Of a stretch of 64,000 nt of DNA, positions 51,101 through 58,957 are shown piece after piece. The position numbers and the translations under genes were made by a program. The stretch covers positions 124,001 to 188,000 of the forward strand of contig NZ_KI669402.1 in NCBI RefSeq assembly GCF_000507765.1, in the 5' to 3' direction. Below the pieces are notes generated by a model. That model was not told where the DNA came from. It saw only the letters and a program-made list of their open reading frames with translations, and ran no database searches. Every line of letters starts with the position of its first letter. Position 1 is the stretch's first letter. The DNA is from Streptococcus parasanguinis CC87K. Its GTDB lineage: Bacteria > Bacillota > Bacilli > Lactobacillales > Streptococcaceae.

Positions 51101-52593
51101 AACTCCTCCAAGACCTGCACCAAGGGTTTGGCCCCACGGACATGCTCGTTGGTGATCCCTGTCAATTGGGTCGTATAGGCCGACAGAGGATGCCCCGGAT
51201 CGATAAACTCATCAAACTCCTCAATGACATTGCCCTTGTACATCTTAGAAGCGGCGACCTGGATCAAGTCATTGTAAATGGCTGAAAGTCCCGTCGTTTC
51301 CACGTCAAAGACCACATAAGTCGCTTCATTAAGGTCCAGATCCACCTCGTTGTAGGTGATGGGCACCTTGTCCTCTACGATATTGGCTTCCATCCCATAG
51401 ATCAGCTGGATCCCAGCTTTCTTGGCTGCTTTAAAGCCATGCGGGAAACTCTGCACATTACCATGGTCAGTGATGGCCACCGCCTTGTGGCCCCACTCAG
51501 CTGCCTTGGCAACCAGCTCTTCGACTTCCGGCAGGGCATCCATAGTCGACATATTGGTATGGGCGTGGAATTCCACCCGGCGCTCACCTTCTGGCATCAG
51601 GTCCTTGCGGGCATAATGCACGACTTCCTGGATGTCTTGGACATTCATGGTCAAGTCGCGCGTGAAATTGTTCATTTCGATATTTCCCCGCACCCGTAGC
51701 CAGCTGTTCTTCTTGATCATGTCAAACTTCTGGGCTTCTTCCTCATTTTTGACCCATTTCTGAAGGGAAAAACTCGAGGTATAGTCGGTCATCTTAAAGC
51801 TGATCAAGACCCGACCGGTCCGTGTCACCTTGTGCTCCACGTCAAAGACCACACCCTCAAAGACAATCCGGTTCTCTTCAGTTGTGATCTCGATCATCGG
51901 AGTGATCTCGGCCTTGTCTAGCTTAGGTTTAGCTGCCGCCTTCTTAGCCTTGAAATCGAAAGCTGGTTTTTCTTCAACCGCTGGTGGCGGGGCCATCTGG
52001 GCCAAGGATTCCATAGCCCGCAAGGTCTCTTCATTGGCCGCTTGGAAGATCTTTTCATTTTCCTCCTCAAAGCGCGCCACTTCTTGCTCTGTCAACTCCT
52101 CATCAGACTCCACTCGACAGGTGAAATGCGGAAAACCAAAGGCTTCCAACTGCTTGGCAAGGTTGGGCAAATGGTTCTTACGAAAATGCTCCGTATCGAC
52201 CGAAGACGGCCCAGAGATGATCAATTCCTGCCCTTCTGCTCGCACCTGCAAGTCTTGATAAAGCCCCTTAAAGCCTTGACTAGCGCAAGGGCCATCCTCA
52301 AAGACCTCACGATAGTAGGCCTGCAATAAATCAGCAGAAAAGTTCTGATTGACCACCTGGATGGTAAAGGTCGCCTGGTTTCCCGTCTTTGAAAATTCAT
52401 CCTTCAAGCGCTGGCGCAATTCCTTAAACAAAGCAATCGGCAAGACTTCCGCAAAAGCAAAGCGGAACTCCCAGACCCGACTGACCTTGTGCACCACGAC
52501 TTCTTGAATCTCCGCATGCAAAAAGGCACTGGAAGATCGCATCTCCAGCGGCATATCCAGCTGATTCATTAAAATTTCAAAGGTGTTGGACAT
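48199..52593 (-). CDS. polC: DNA polymerase III alpha subunit, PolC type
   Basis: The 1464-residue protein is full-length PolC. In order it has an N-terminal region (~1-230), an OB fold (~235-330; [20 protein letters not shown]), a PHP domain split by the exonuclease ([21 protein letters not shown] near 340), a DEDD 3'-5' exonuclease inserted at ~425-590 ([10 protein letters not shown]), then palm, fingers and a C-terminal region ([22 protein letters not shown]). The zinc site CGQCQYSEF...CPNCGHKL is present near 930. It replicates the chromosome in low-GC Gram-positive bacteria. Confidence 0.98.
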   Translation of the reverse strand: MSNTFEILMNQLDMPLEMRSSSAFLHAEIQEVVVHKVSRVWEFRFAFAEVLPIALFKELRQRLKDEFSKTGNQATFTIQVVNQNFSADLLQAYYREVFEDGPCASQGFKGLYQDLQVRAEGQELIISGPSSVDTEHFRKNHLPNLAKQLEAFGFPHFTCRVESDEELTEQEVARFEEENEKIFQAANEETLRAMESLAQMAPPPAVEEKPAFDFKAKKAAAKPKLDKAEITPMIEITTEENRIVFEGVVFDVEHKVTRTGRVLISFKMTDYTSSFSLQKWVKNEEEAQKFDMIKKNSWLRVRGNIEMNNFTRDLTMNVQDIQEVVHYARKDLMPEGERRVEFHAHTNMSTMDALPEVEELVAKAAEWGHKAVAITDHGNVQSFPHGFKAAKKAGIQLIYGMEANIVEDKVPITYNEVDLDLNEATYVVFDVETTGLSAIYNDLIQVAASKMYKGNVIEEFDEFIDPGHPLSAYTTQLTGITNEHVRGAKPLVQVLEEFQEFCKDAVLVAHNATFDMGFMNVNYERHGLPKITQPVIDTLEFARNLYPDFKRHGLGPLTKRFGVALEHHHMANYDAEATGRLLFIFIKDVAEKHGVTNLAKLNLDLISPDSYKKARIKHATIYVKNQTGLKNMFKLVSLSNTQYFEGVPRIPRTVLDAHREGLILGSACSEGEVFDAVVSQGVDVAVKVAKYYDFIEVMPPAIYAPLIAKEQVKDMDELQTIIKSLIEVGDRLGKPVLATGNVHYLEPEDEIYREIIVRSLGQGAMINRTIGHGENAQPAPLPKAHFRTTNEMLDEFAFLGEDLARKIVIENTNALAEIFEPVEVVKGDLYTPFIDKAEETVAELTYQKAFEIYGNPLPDIVDLRIEKELTSILGNGFAVIYLASQMLVHRSNERGYLVGSRGSVGSSFVATMIGITEVNPLSPHYVCGQCQYSEFITDGSYGSGFDMPNKDCPNCGHKLSKNGQDIPFETFLGFDGDKVPDIDLNFSGEDQPSAHLDVRDIFGEEYAFRAGTVGTVAAKTAYGFVKGYERDFGKYYRDAEVERLALGAAGVKRTTGQHPGGIVVIPNYMDVYDFTPVQYPADDVTAEWQTTHFNFHDIDENVLKLDVLGHDDPTMIRKLQDLSGIDPNDIPMDDPGVMALFSGTEVLGVTAEQIGTPTGMLGIPEFGTNFVRGMVEETHPTTFAELLQLSGLSHGTDVWLGNAQDLIKAGIADLSTVIGCRDDIMVYLMHAGLEPKMAFTIMERVRKGMWLKISEEERNGYIQAMKENNVPEWYIESCGKIKYMFPKAHAAAYVMMALRVAYFKVHHPLYYYCAYFSIRAKAFDIKTMGAGLEAVKARMKEIAEKRKNNEASNVEIDLYTTLEIVNEMWERGFKFGKLDLYRSQATEFLIDGDTLIPPFVAMDGLGENVAKQIVRAREEGEFLSKTELRKRGGVSSTLVEKMDEMGILGNMPEDNQLSLFDDLF

Positions 52594-52726
52594 TGTTTCT
52601 CCCTTGATCTTGATTCTTTTGCTCGCTTTTGAGTGGCCCGACTCTAAGCAAAAACAGACCAGTCAAAAACATTCGTAACCCTTATTTTATCACAATTTAA
52701 GGATTAATTCGAGGGAGAAGTGAAGA

Positions 52727-52756
52727 CAAAAAAATCACCGCTCGGTCGGTGATTTC
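52727..52756 (-). terminator. Terminator after the 175-aa membrane protein gene
   Basis: AAATCACCG and CGGTGATTT pair around a 6-base loop and on the minus strand TTTTTTT follows. Confidence 0.88.
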
Positions 52757-52787
52757 TCGATGATTGGTCAACAGCAGACAATTCTGA

Positions 52788-53315
52788 TCATTCCCCACTT
52801 GTTGCCTCTGTTTCTGAACTGGAGCTCGATGTCCGTAGCAGGTCCTTCATCTGAGACCGGACAGCTTCTCTCGAGCTTTGTTCTTGCTTTTGGATGTCCT
52901 CCATGACAGGCTGCAACTTCTGCCGGATTTCCACTTTCTCCTCTTGCTCCTTTTGCGCTTGAAGTGTCGGACGGTACATGGCAAAGAAAGAACCGATGAC
53001 TACGATCAAAGCGATCAGGCTCACCCCATAGCGTTTTAACTGCTCTTTAGAGTCGACCTTGATGCCCTTCATCGAAATCTCCTTCCACTCCGGATGCTCT
53101 TTCTCACAGGCATCTTTCTTAGTCTTGATCGGCATGACCAAGACTTGGTTCATCAAGGAAATCATCCCCATGACCACAAGCAAGTAGGGAATATAGCGCG
53201 ATTGATTGAAGATCATAACGATCAATAACACAAGACCGATCCCTGCAATCCCCACATTAAAAGCAAAACGCATCCAAAATTCTTTTTTCACCTGTAAATA
53301 AGTATCTTTAGACAT
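52788..53315 (-). CDS. T7SS-associated membrane protein, 175 aa (paralogue of the gene after essC)
   Basis: The protein has two adjoining hydrophobic segments at ~16-55, a linker with KEHPEWKEI, a third segment at ~95-112 ending MYRPT, and a charged Ser/Glu-rich tail. The gene at 58342-58944 has the same plan, including EHPDWK and LYRPV at matching places. It has its own promoter and terminator, outside the toxin operon. It probably sits with the secretion machinery or acts as a second immunity protein. The family is unnamed to me. Confidence 0.72.
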   Translation of the reverse strand: MSKDTYLQVKKEFWMRFAFNVGIAGIGLVLLIVMIFNQSRYIPYLLVVMGMISLMNQVLVMPIKTKKDACEKEHPEWKEISMKGIKVDSKEQLKRYGVSLIALIVVIGSFFAMYRPTLQAQKEQEEKVEIRQKLQPVMEDIQKQEQSSREAVRSQMKDLLRTSSSSSETEATSGE

Positions 53316-53355
53316 CGGTCACTCCTCATCCATTATTTATACATCATTCCTTACT

Positions 53356-53384
53356 ATCATACCGAAAATTAATTTGAAGATCAA
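53356..53384 (-). promoter_or_regulatory. Promoter of the 175-aa membrane protein gene
   Basis: TTGATC (53384-53379) and TATGAT (53361-53356) on the minus strand have a 17-base spacer. It makes the gene independent of the toxin operon, which ends just upstream. Confidence 0.75.
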
Positions 53385-53416
53385 GTTAGTTACTGGGTGG
53401 AGAGAGTTGAGGGATG

Positions 53417-53446
53417 AAAAAGAGAGAACCGTGGTTCTCTCTTTGG
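53417..53446 (-). terminator. Terminator of the T7SS effector operon
   Basis: AAAGAGAGAACC and GGTTCTCTCTTT form a perfect 12-bp stem with a 2-base loop, and on the minus strand TTTTC follows. It lies ~50 bases after the immunity gene. Confidence 0.85.
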
Positions 53447-53497
53447 TTTAACTTTCCTAAATTTACATATTGTCGCTGAAAAGGCTCTTCCCTCTAA

Positions 53498-54370
53498 TTA
53501 CTCCGGCAATTCTATCTTCAAACTCATATCCGTCGGTTGTAACACTTTCTGAACCGCCGCAAGAAAGGCCAATCCATTATCAGATGGGGAATACTGGAAT
53601 GTGATATGGATGATTTTTTTATCAAACTTATCACCATATCGCTCCACATACTGCTTGCTTTCGAGGAAGTGAATGTAATTGTTAATTTTTTCCTGCAGAA
53701 TTTCCAGATGGACTGCTTCTATCTCTTCCTGCCAGCCGACTGAATCCACCAGAAGAAGCTCTAAATGATTATCAACTATACCAATAGCGTCAAGTTCGCT
53801 AGGTTCTAGTTCTGAAACAATAGCTTTTTTTACAAGAGCTTTAAACTCTTCAACATCAAACAACTCACGTTGATCTTCTATATTTGGTAGCATAGTTTCA
53901 GGATGATTACGTATATAGTTTCTATCAATATCATCTTGCTTACTTAAGGGCCAGTGCCCTGTTTCGGCATAAATCATCACCTCATATGCGTCCCTAGAAG
54001 ATTGAAATGCTTTATCCATTAGTTCCTTAGTAATGGGGTAGCATACTTCTGGGCCCATAGCTCCTCCAACTTCTTTAAAGAAGCTAATTTCGTAATAACC
54101 ATCTGTTTCATATACAACAAATCCATCGCCTCTATGTACAATCGTATTGGAATGATTATAATCATCTAACTCATCTGCCTTTGGCCAACGATGATGTTCA
54201 CAATAAAACATTACTTCTAAAGCATCTTTTTCTGATTTTGAAACACGTTCTGCTAATTTTTGGCTAATGGGAAAGTTAAGCACTTCTTTCCCTCTACTCC
54301 ACAGGATCTGATAATCATTCTTGTTTTTTAATATCGTACAATTTTTATATTGCTGAATTTCTGTTGTCAT
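53498..54370 (-). CDS. Probable immunity protein of the T7SS toxin, 290 aa
   Basis: The gene follows the toxin by eight bases. The first ~145 residues contain the same module twice: an aromatic strand (DYQILWSRGKE / YYEISFFKEVG), then FPISQKLAERV / YPITKELMDKA and EKDALEVMFYCEHHRWP / SRDAYEVMIYAETGHWP. The C-terminal ~100 residues (LDAIGIVDNHLELLLVDSVGWQEEIEAVHLEILQEKINNYIHFL) resemble DUF6572. It is soluble and acidic. Position directly after a polymorphic toxin is the main ground for the immunity call. The tandem N-terminal module could be a toxin-binding part or a separate gene fusion. Confidence 0.65.
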   Translation of the reverse strand: MTTEIQQYKNCTILKNKNDYQILWSRGKEVLNFPISQKLAERVSKSEKDALEVMFYCEHHRWPKADELDDYNHSNTIVHRGDGFVVYETDGYYEISFFKEVGGAMGPEVCYPITKELMDKAFQSSRDAYEVMIYAETGHWPLSKQDDIDRNYIRNHPETMLPNIEDQRELFDVEEFKALVKKAIVSELEPSELDAIGIVDNHLELLLVDSVGWQEEIEAVHLEILQEKINNYIHFLESKQYVERYGDKFDKKIIHITFQYSPSDNGLAFLAAVQKVLQPTDMSLKIELPE

Positions 54371-54378
54371 ACAAACAC

Positions 54379-56490
54379 CTATTCAAATACCTTTCCTACC
54401 GTATAATCACCTGGTTTAAATTGATCTACAACTGCCTCTGGTATACCTCCCTTTGTAAAACCTCCTGGTTCCCAAAGACCTTGCCAAGCACCGGGTTCAT
54501 TTCCTGACGGCATACGTAAATTTTTAGGATTTTTAACATTAATAGTAAGAGGTGAATCACCTAAATACCCTCTATCTAAGCCTAATAGTTCCTCTAATAC
54601 TCTCGGATTCCCATCTGATGCCAATACAGCTTTATCATATATAAATTTTGGCATTACATAATGTCCCTTTTCCGGTCCAATATTCCCACCAAATTCCATC
54701 ATAGATTTATGAAATCCTTCTTTATTGATAACCTTTACAACTCCATCCTTAAACATATTTAGATGTGTCTCTATCTCTTGGTGCGAAAGATATCTGGACG
54801 GATCTAAACGTTGACCATTTTCTGTACTAATTAAACCGTCAACGATTTTTCTAGACATATCTGGTCGCTGTAGTTTTTCCAGTTCCATCTTAAAGTTTTC
54901 AACTTTTTGGTTGCTACTGTTAATTACATCAATCCGAGTTCCTTTCGGAATTTCTACACCGCCAACAAATTCGCCTTTCCCCTTACCAACAATGACTCCG
55001 CCATTTTGTGATATATTATCAAGAATTGCCTGACGTTTGGAAGAAATATTGCTAGATGCAGTATAGTCTTGGATACGAATCTTACCATTACTATCAAAAC
55101 CAATAGCATCAACTCGAACTTTCTTTATTTCACCATCCATATTTGTAGCAATTGTAATTCTCTTTTCAACATTTGTAGCTATTTTGTTGAATTCTTCAGT
55201 TTGAGTTGCTTTGAAGTCGGCAGAACTTGCCTTATTCTTTTCTAATGTTTCAACCTTTTTTTGCCACTCTGACTTTGTAAGAGATGTTTCGCCAGCATTT
55301 AACTTTCTAGAAGAATAATCTTGATAGCTGGTATCCAGTTCCGCATTTATTCGCTTCACGTTTTGATGATCTACATATTTACCAACACTAAAGCCAAGCA
55401 CCTGTTTTCCCACATAGCTAAATATGGCTTCCTTCGGATTTTTATCAGCAACCACTGCATAAATAGTCTGAGCGACATCTGCCATATCATCTGCATGAGT
55501 GGCCGCCTTAGCAATCCCTCTTACAAGAGTGGTACCTCCTTCACCAAGTTTGGCAAGTTTAACAATACCTCCTCCATTAATTAAGGTCGCAAAAAATTCC
55601 ACTCCTGACCAAAACTTTTCCTCACTAGTCAGCTGCGTTCCTGTAATCAACGTTTTTCCAGTAGTCATCGCATATCCACTATTTACAGCTACATAACTCA
55701 TACTAGCGGCTAAAAGCGGAGTACCCATACCCCCTGTCGAGACTGTTCCAACTACAGAAGCAGCTATAGCCGCAACTTGTAACCCTAAATCTATATACTG
55801 CAACCAATTTTTGTTTTCTTCTTGAAAAGTACTACCTTTCAATCGTTGATAACTTGGTAATTCTGTCGGATATTGTATCTCGACTATTTCTTCTGCAGTC
55901 TTTCCTTCAATCACTTTGCGTTGCTCAGCACTCAGTTTATCCTTATTTGCTAGAATTTGCTTAGCAACTCCCAAACGTTCATCATAAACCTCTTTAGCAG
56001 CACTAATCGGACTGACTTTCCCATCTAAAAGCTCGTATAACTTATAGGACTCTTGATCAGTATAAGCTTCTTTTACATACCCATTCGGACCGGGCACCTG
56101 GCGAGATTTAATGACATCTTTTTTAATATACTTACTCTTATAAGGATTCGCATGCCCGTTTACCTTTTCCAATGTAACAAAGGCATCATCCATCCCTTTA
56201 GTAAATTTACTATCGATGTTTTGCATGATATCAGGGTGAATCTTCTTCGCACTAGTAAACATTGTGTTCACACGATCGTAAGATGTCTTAAAAGGCCCTG
56301 ATTCTTTTGTCACTCCTAAAGCTGCCTCACCTCTTTGAACATAAAGATCCTCTACCTCTTCTTCTTGCACTTTTTTTCCCAATGCTTCAATATCTTCTAA
56401 GAAATCTTTCATCTTAGCGGTCGCATTCAAAAAAAGTACCCACGGTGTGTCACTACTAAAGTCTGGCTTGTTAGAATAATACTTAGTCAT
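54379..56490 (-). CDS. T7SS-linked polymorphic toxin, 703 aa
   Basis: Residues ~1-200 are helical and charged and do not show the classic LXG opening. A Gly/Ala-rich hydrophobic stretch lies at ~233-280 (VAAIAASVVGTVSTGGMGTP). Around 455-520 a strand set (VRVDAIGFDSNGKIRIQDYT, then GGVIVGKGKGEF, VEIPKGTRIDVI) resembles PD-(D/E)xK nuclease-like toxin domains, but the usual (D/E)xK is QDYTAS here and may be inactive. The last ~140 residues (HLNMFKDGV, YVMPKFIYDKA, LLGLDRGYLG, MPSGNEPGAW, WEPGGFTKGGIPEAV) form a second compact domain. The start overlaps the partner by ATGA. It should be secreted through EssC and kill competitors. The activity is unknown. Confidence 0.78.
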   Translation of the reverse strand: MTKYYSNKPDFSSDTPWVLFLNATAKMKDFLEDIEALGKKVQEEEVEDLYVQRGEAALGVTKESGPFKTSYDRVNTMFTSAKKIHPDIMQNIDSKFTKGMDDAFVTLEKVNGHANPYKSKYIKKDVIKSRQVPGPNGYVKEAYTDQESYKLYELLDGKVSPISAAKEVYDERLGVAKQILANKDKLSAEQRKVIEGKTAEEIVEIQYPTELPSYQRLKGSTFQEENKNWLQYIDLGLQVAAIAASVVGTVSTGGMGTPLLAASMSYVAVNSGYAMTTGKTLITGTQLTSEEKFWSGVEFFATLINGGGIVKLAKLGEGGTTLVRGIAKAATHADDMADVAQTIYAVVADKNPKEAIFSYVGKQVLGFSVGKYVDHQNVKRINAELDTSYQDYSSRKLNAGETSLTKSEWQKKVETLEKNKASSADFKATQTEEFNKIATNVEKRITIATNMDGEIKKVRVDAIGFDSNGKIRIQDYTASSNISSKRQAILDNISQNGGVIVGKGKGEFVGGVEIPKGTRIDVINSSNQKVENFKMELEKLQRPDMSRKIVDGLISTENGQRLDPSRYLSHQEIETHLNMFKDGVVKVINKEGFHKSMMEFGGNIGPEKGHYVMPKFIYDKAVLASDGNPRVLEELLGLDRGYLGDSPLTINVKNPKNLRMPSGNEPGAWQGLWEPGGFTKGGIPEAVVDQFKPGDYTVGKVFE

Positions 56491-56948
56491 CTTTCACCTC
56501 CGGTGGGCAAAGCAGAGCCCTCAGCAGAATTAGCTTTCATTTCCTGCATCCTTGATTTTATTTGTTTTATAGCATCATCAGGTTGTTCTTTAATATATTT
56601 CTTATCTTCCGCTCTGGAATTGGGGTCGTTTAAAGTCAAATTTGCTACATAAACAGCCAGAGCTTTATCCATATCAACCATTTTTTCATAGGTGTTTTGT
56701 GCATGTCTTGCCAACACTTCTATAAGAGTCGCAAATTCTTGTGCTTTCAAGTAATATAGACCTATTCCAAGATTACTATCACTATTCGCAACTAAATCAT
56801 GGAAAGCCCCTTGTGAGGAAAGAGCAGGAAGATTAGAGCGTACAGTTGACATTTTTGTCGTAAGCTGAGTAGATAAATTCACTAAATTCAGGCAATGAAT
56901 AATGATATTCTCTTGTTCGGTAAGATTTATACTAATTTTATCCGCCAT
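56487..56948 (-). CDS. Small helical T7SS partner protein, 153 aa
   Basis: The protein is largely alpha-helical (LTEQENIIIHCLNLVNLSTQLTTKM and so on) with a hydrophilic tail ending ALPTGGER. It overlaps the DUF5081-like gene upstream by 11 bases and the toxin downstream by ATGA. Such small helical proteins bind the N-terminus of LXG-type toxins and target them to the secretion machine (Lap-type partners). There is no WXG motif. Family not named with confidence. Strong coupling to the toxin argues for a dedicated partner or chaperone. Confidence 0.65.
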   Translation of the reverse strand: MADKISINLTEQENIIIHCLNLVNLSTQLTTKMSTVRSNLPALSSQGAFHDLVANSDSNLGIGLYYLKAQEFATLIEVLARHAQNTYEKMVDMDKALAVYVANLTLNDPNSRAEDKKYIKEQPDDAIKQIKSRMQEMKANSAEGSALPTGGER

Positions 56949-57606
56949 TATATACCTTCACTTTCAATTTCCCTAAAATTTCTTTTTTTAGTTGTTCACT
57001 GTCAATTGAACATAGTAACTGATGCTCCAAATCATATTTATATAAATGTTCACTATTGGTCACATATAAAATATCTTGAGTGATTTTACCAAAGTTCGCT
57101 ACAGTAATGTGAATCCCTTCATCATTCCCATGATGCACCATAAACCTTAGATATGCTTCCTCCTCCCATTGTGAATGAAGATAATCTTTTATTTTATCAT
57201 CTGCATTCTGTAAAACAGGGTGATGCTGCATCAAAAAAGCAAGAAAAACTAAATCACCAGTTCTATTAATATGGTAGAGGCCTTCATCGTCTTGATGAAT
57301 AATGACAGCCATATTATTGAATTCATCAACTTGCGGGGCATAGAAATAATTTAAATCAATCTGACAGTGGTATTCAGCATCATGATATTCCTTCAAATAT
57401 AGTCCATATTCCGCACATTTCTCGGTTGGTTTATTATCAAGAACGAGCCCCATTTTTTTCAAATCTTCATATCCTGTCTCTAATATTCTCAGCAAACCTT
57501 CCTTTTTGCCTTCCCCTTCCTTAAAAGGAGTAGGAAGAAAGACCAAATCATTTGAATAATCATTAAAAATATGCAAAGCATATAGTGCTTCAATTGTAAA
57601 TTTCAT
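56938..57606 (-). CDS. DUF5081-like T7SS accessory protein (EspG-like), 222 aa
   Basis: This soluble alpha/beta protein (FTIEALYALHIFNDYSNDLVF near the start, YYFYAP-like NYFYAPQVDEF and GDLVFLAFLMQHHPVLQ in the middle) fits the DUF5081 family, which accompanies DUF5082 and DUF5344 genes in Firmicutes T7SS loci and is thought to resemble the EspG chaperones of mycobacterial ESX systems. It overlaps the WXG gene by ATGA. Role as a cytoplasmic chaperone of the effector complex is inferred. The family call rests on size and context as much as on sequence. Confidence 0.6.
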   Translation of the reverse strand: MKFTIEALYALHIFNDYSNDLVFLPTPFKEGEGKKEGLLRILETGYEDLKKMGLVLDNKPTEKCAEYGLYLKEYHDAEYHCQIDLNYFYAPQVDEFNNMAVIIHQDDEGLYHINRTGDLVFLAFLMQHHPVLQNADDKIKDYLHSQWEEEAYLRFMVHHGNDEGIHITVANFGKITQDILYVTNSEHLYKYDLEHQLLCSIDSEQLKKEILGKLKVKVYNGG

Positions 57607-57935
57607 GCGCCATCTATCTCCTGTATAACATGTGAGCTACTTATTGATCCCAATAATGTCTTTAAACCATTAACAGTCTTTTTTAGCTCCTTAACACTAC
57701 TTCCATAATCAGTACGATATTGCTTTACAAACCCTTTTAGTTCAGTATATTGTACCTTACTTTCACCTTCCCAATTCTTTTCATTAGCTTCCAACCCAGC
57801 CACTTCTGAATCAATTTGAGAAAGAAGGTTCAGTACCTCTGATAAATCACTCAGAAGTGTATCAATTTGACTATCATCATAAGTTATTGTATCTTTAGCA
57901 TAACTTCCGTCAATATCATTAATATTTGTATTCAT
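57603..57935 (-). CDS. WXG100-like small secreted protein, 110 aa
   Basis: The protein is two long helices with a turn at NWEGESKVQYTEL, which is the WxG motif near residue 54 in the expected place, and has no signal peptide. WXG100 proteins form helical hairpins, are secreted by T7SS and pair with each other or with effectors. DUF5344 is a closely related description. The gene is between the DUF5082-like and DUF5081-like genes with a 4-base overlap downstream. Its ribosome site is weak. Confidence 0.78.
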   Translation of the reverse strand: MNTNINDIDGSYAKDTITYDDSQIDTLLSDLSEVLNLLSQIDSEVAGLEANEKNWEGESKVQYTELKGFVKQYRTDYGSSVKELKKTVNGLKTLLGSISSSHVIQEIDGA

Positions 57936-57941
57936 ATACCA

Positions 57942-58331
57942 TTACCATTCCCGTTCAAGAATATTTTTTCCTTTATTATATGCTGCTTTATCACTTTCAA
58001 TAGCAGTGTCTAAAGCCTTTATTTTAGCTTCAAGAGTCTTATATAAGTCTTTAAATGACGAATTAGCATCTCTTACAAAATCAACATATTTTTCCATCGT
58101 AGCTTTTTCTGTGCTCAGTTTACTTTTAAAGTTTGATAAATAATGATAGCCTTCATTCCCATCTATTTTATCAATAGCATCTTTACAATGTTTTATATAT
58201 TCTCTAAAGTGACTTAAGTCAATGGTTTCACTAAAACCGTGTGAAGCAATTGAGTTTTTTACTCGCTCATATTTTGCTTTTTTAGCTTTGTTTGCTTGTA
58301 TTCTACTTTTTAAAGTTGCATCACTAGCCAT
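57942..58331 (-). CDS. DUF5082-like helical T7SS protein
   Basis: The start at 58331 gives MASDATLKSRIQANKAKKAKY after AAGGAGGAG; a longer frame overlaps the preceding gene. The 129-residue protein is nearly all coiled coil, with helices at ~5-25, 40-85 and 88-125. The YwqH (DUF5082) protein of Bacillus subtilis, which precedes the LXG toxin YwqJ, has the same plan. It is the first of five coupled genes that end in the toxin. It probably pairs with the WXG-like protein. Confidence 0.65.
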   Translation of the reverse strand: MASDATLKSRIQANKAKKAKYERVKNSIASHGFSETIDLSHFREYIKHCKDAIDKIDGNEGYHYLSNFKSKLSTEKATMEKYVDFVRDANSSFKDLYKTLEAKIKALDTAIESDKAAYNKGKNILEREW

Positions 58332-58341
58332 TTTCTCCTCC

Positions 58342-58944
58342 TTATTGATTATTCTGATTTTCTGCCTCACGTTGTTTGTGTAAATCCTCTAGAAATTCCT
58401 TCTGAACTTGCTTTAGCATACTACTGTTCGGGATTTTACTATTAGCAGAGCTATCTGCTTCTGAGGAAGAACTTTCTTCTGTGTTTTGCTGTCCAGACGA
58501 TTCTTCCAAATTTTCTGTCGAAGATTGATATGAATTCTGGTTCTCAATATTTTCATATATTTTAGGATCAATTTCAATAAATGGTTTGGTAACAACAGGT
58601 CTATACAGTGAGAAAAAAGACATAACAAGTACAATCCCAGCACCAGTAAATATTAGAACTATTCTTAAGTGATTTCCACCTGAATTATCTGTATCTTTTC
58701 CCTTAATCTTTTTCCAATCAGGATGTTCAGCTTCTATAGCTTTTTTTTGTTGCCAACAAGGAAACAGAAATCTAAAATTAAGTCCAAAAAGGATAATTGT
58801 CAATATAGATAAAAAACTTCGATAAGGAGAATGATTTGCAATCATAACAACTGATAAGGCAGTTCCCAAAATCAGAAGCAATATGATGAGGAGCAGGCGA
58901 AGATTCGCTTCTTTCTTTAAAACTAAATACTCTTCTTTGGTCAT
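58342..58944 (-). CDS. T7SS-associated membrane protein, 200 aa
   Basis: Two hydrophobic segments at ~16-55, EHPDWKKI in the linker, a third segment at ~95-115 ending LYRPV and a Ser/Glu/Gln-rich extracytoplasmic or cytoplasmic tail give the same plan as the gene at 52788-53315. It follows essC by 13 bases. The sequence is AT-rich like the variable essC 3' end. It is a candidate membrane component or immunity factor of the effector cassette. Two copies in one locus may mark the ends of the exchangeable segment. Confidence 0.7.
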   Translation of the reverse strand: MTKEEYLVLKKEANLRLLLIILLLILGTALSVVMIANHSPYRSFLSILTIILFGLNFRFLFPCWQQKKAIEAEHPDWKKIKGKDTDNSGGNHLRIVLIFTGAGIVLVMSFFSLYRPVVTKPFIEIDPKIYENIENQNSYQSSTENLEESSGQQNTEESSSSEADSSANSKIPNSSMLKQVQKEFLEDLHKQREAENQNNQ

Positions 58945-58957
58945 ATTTTCCTCGTTT

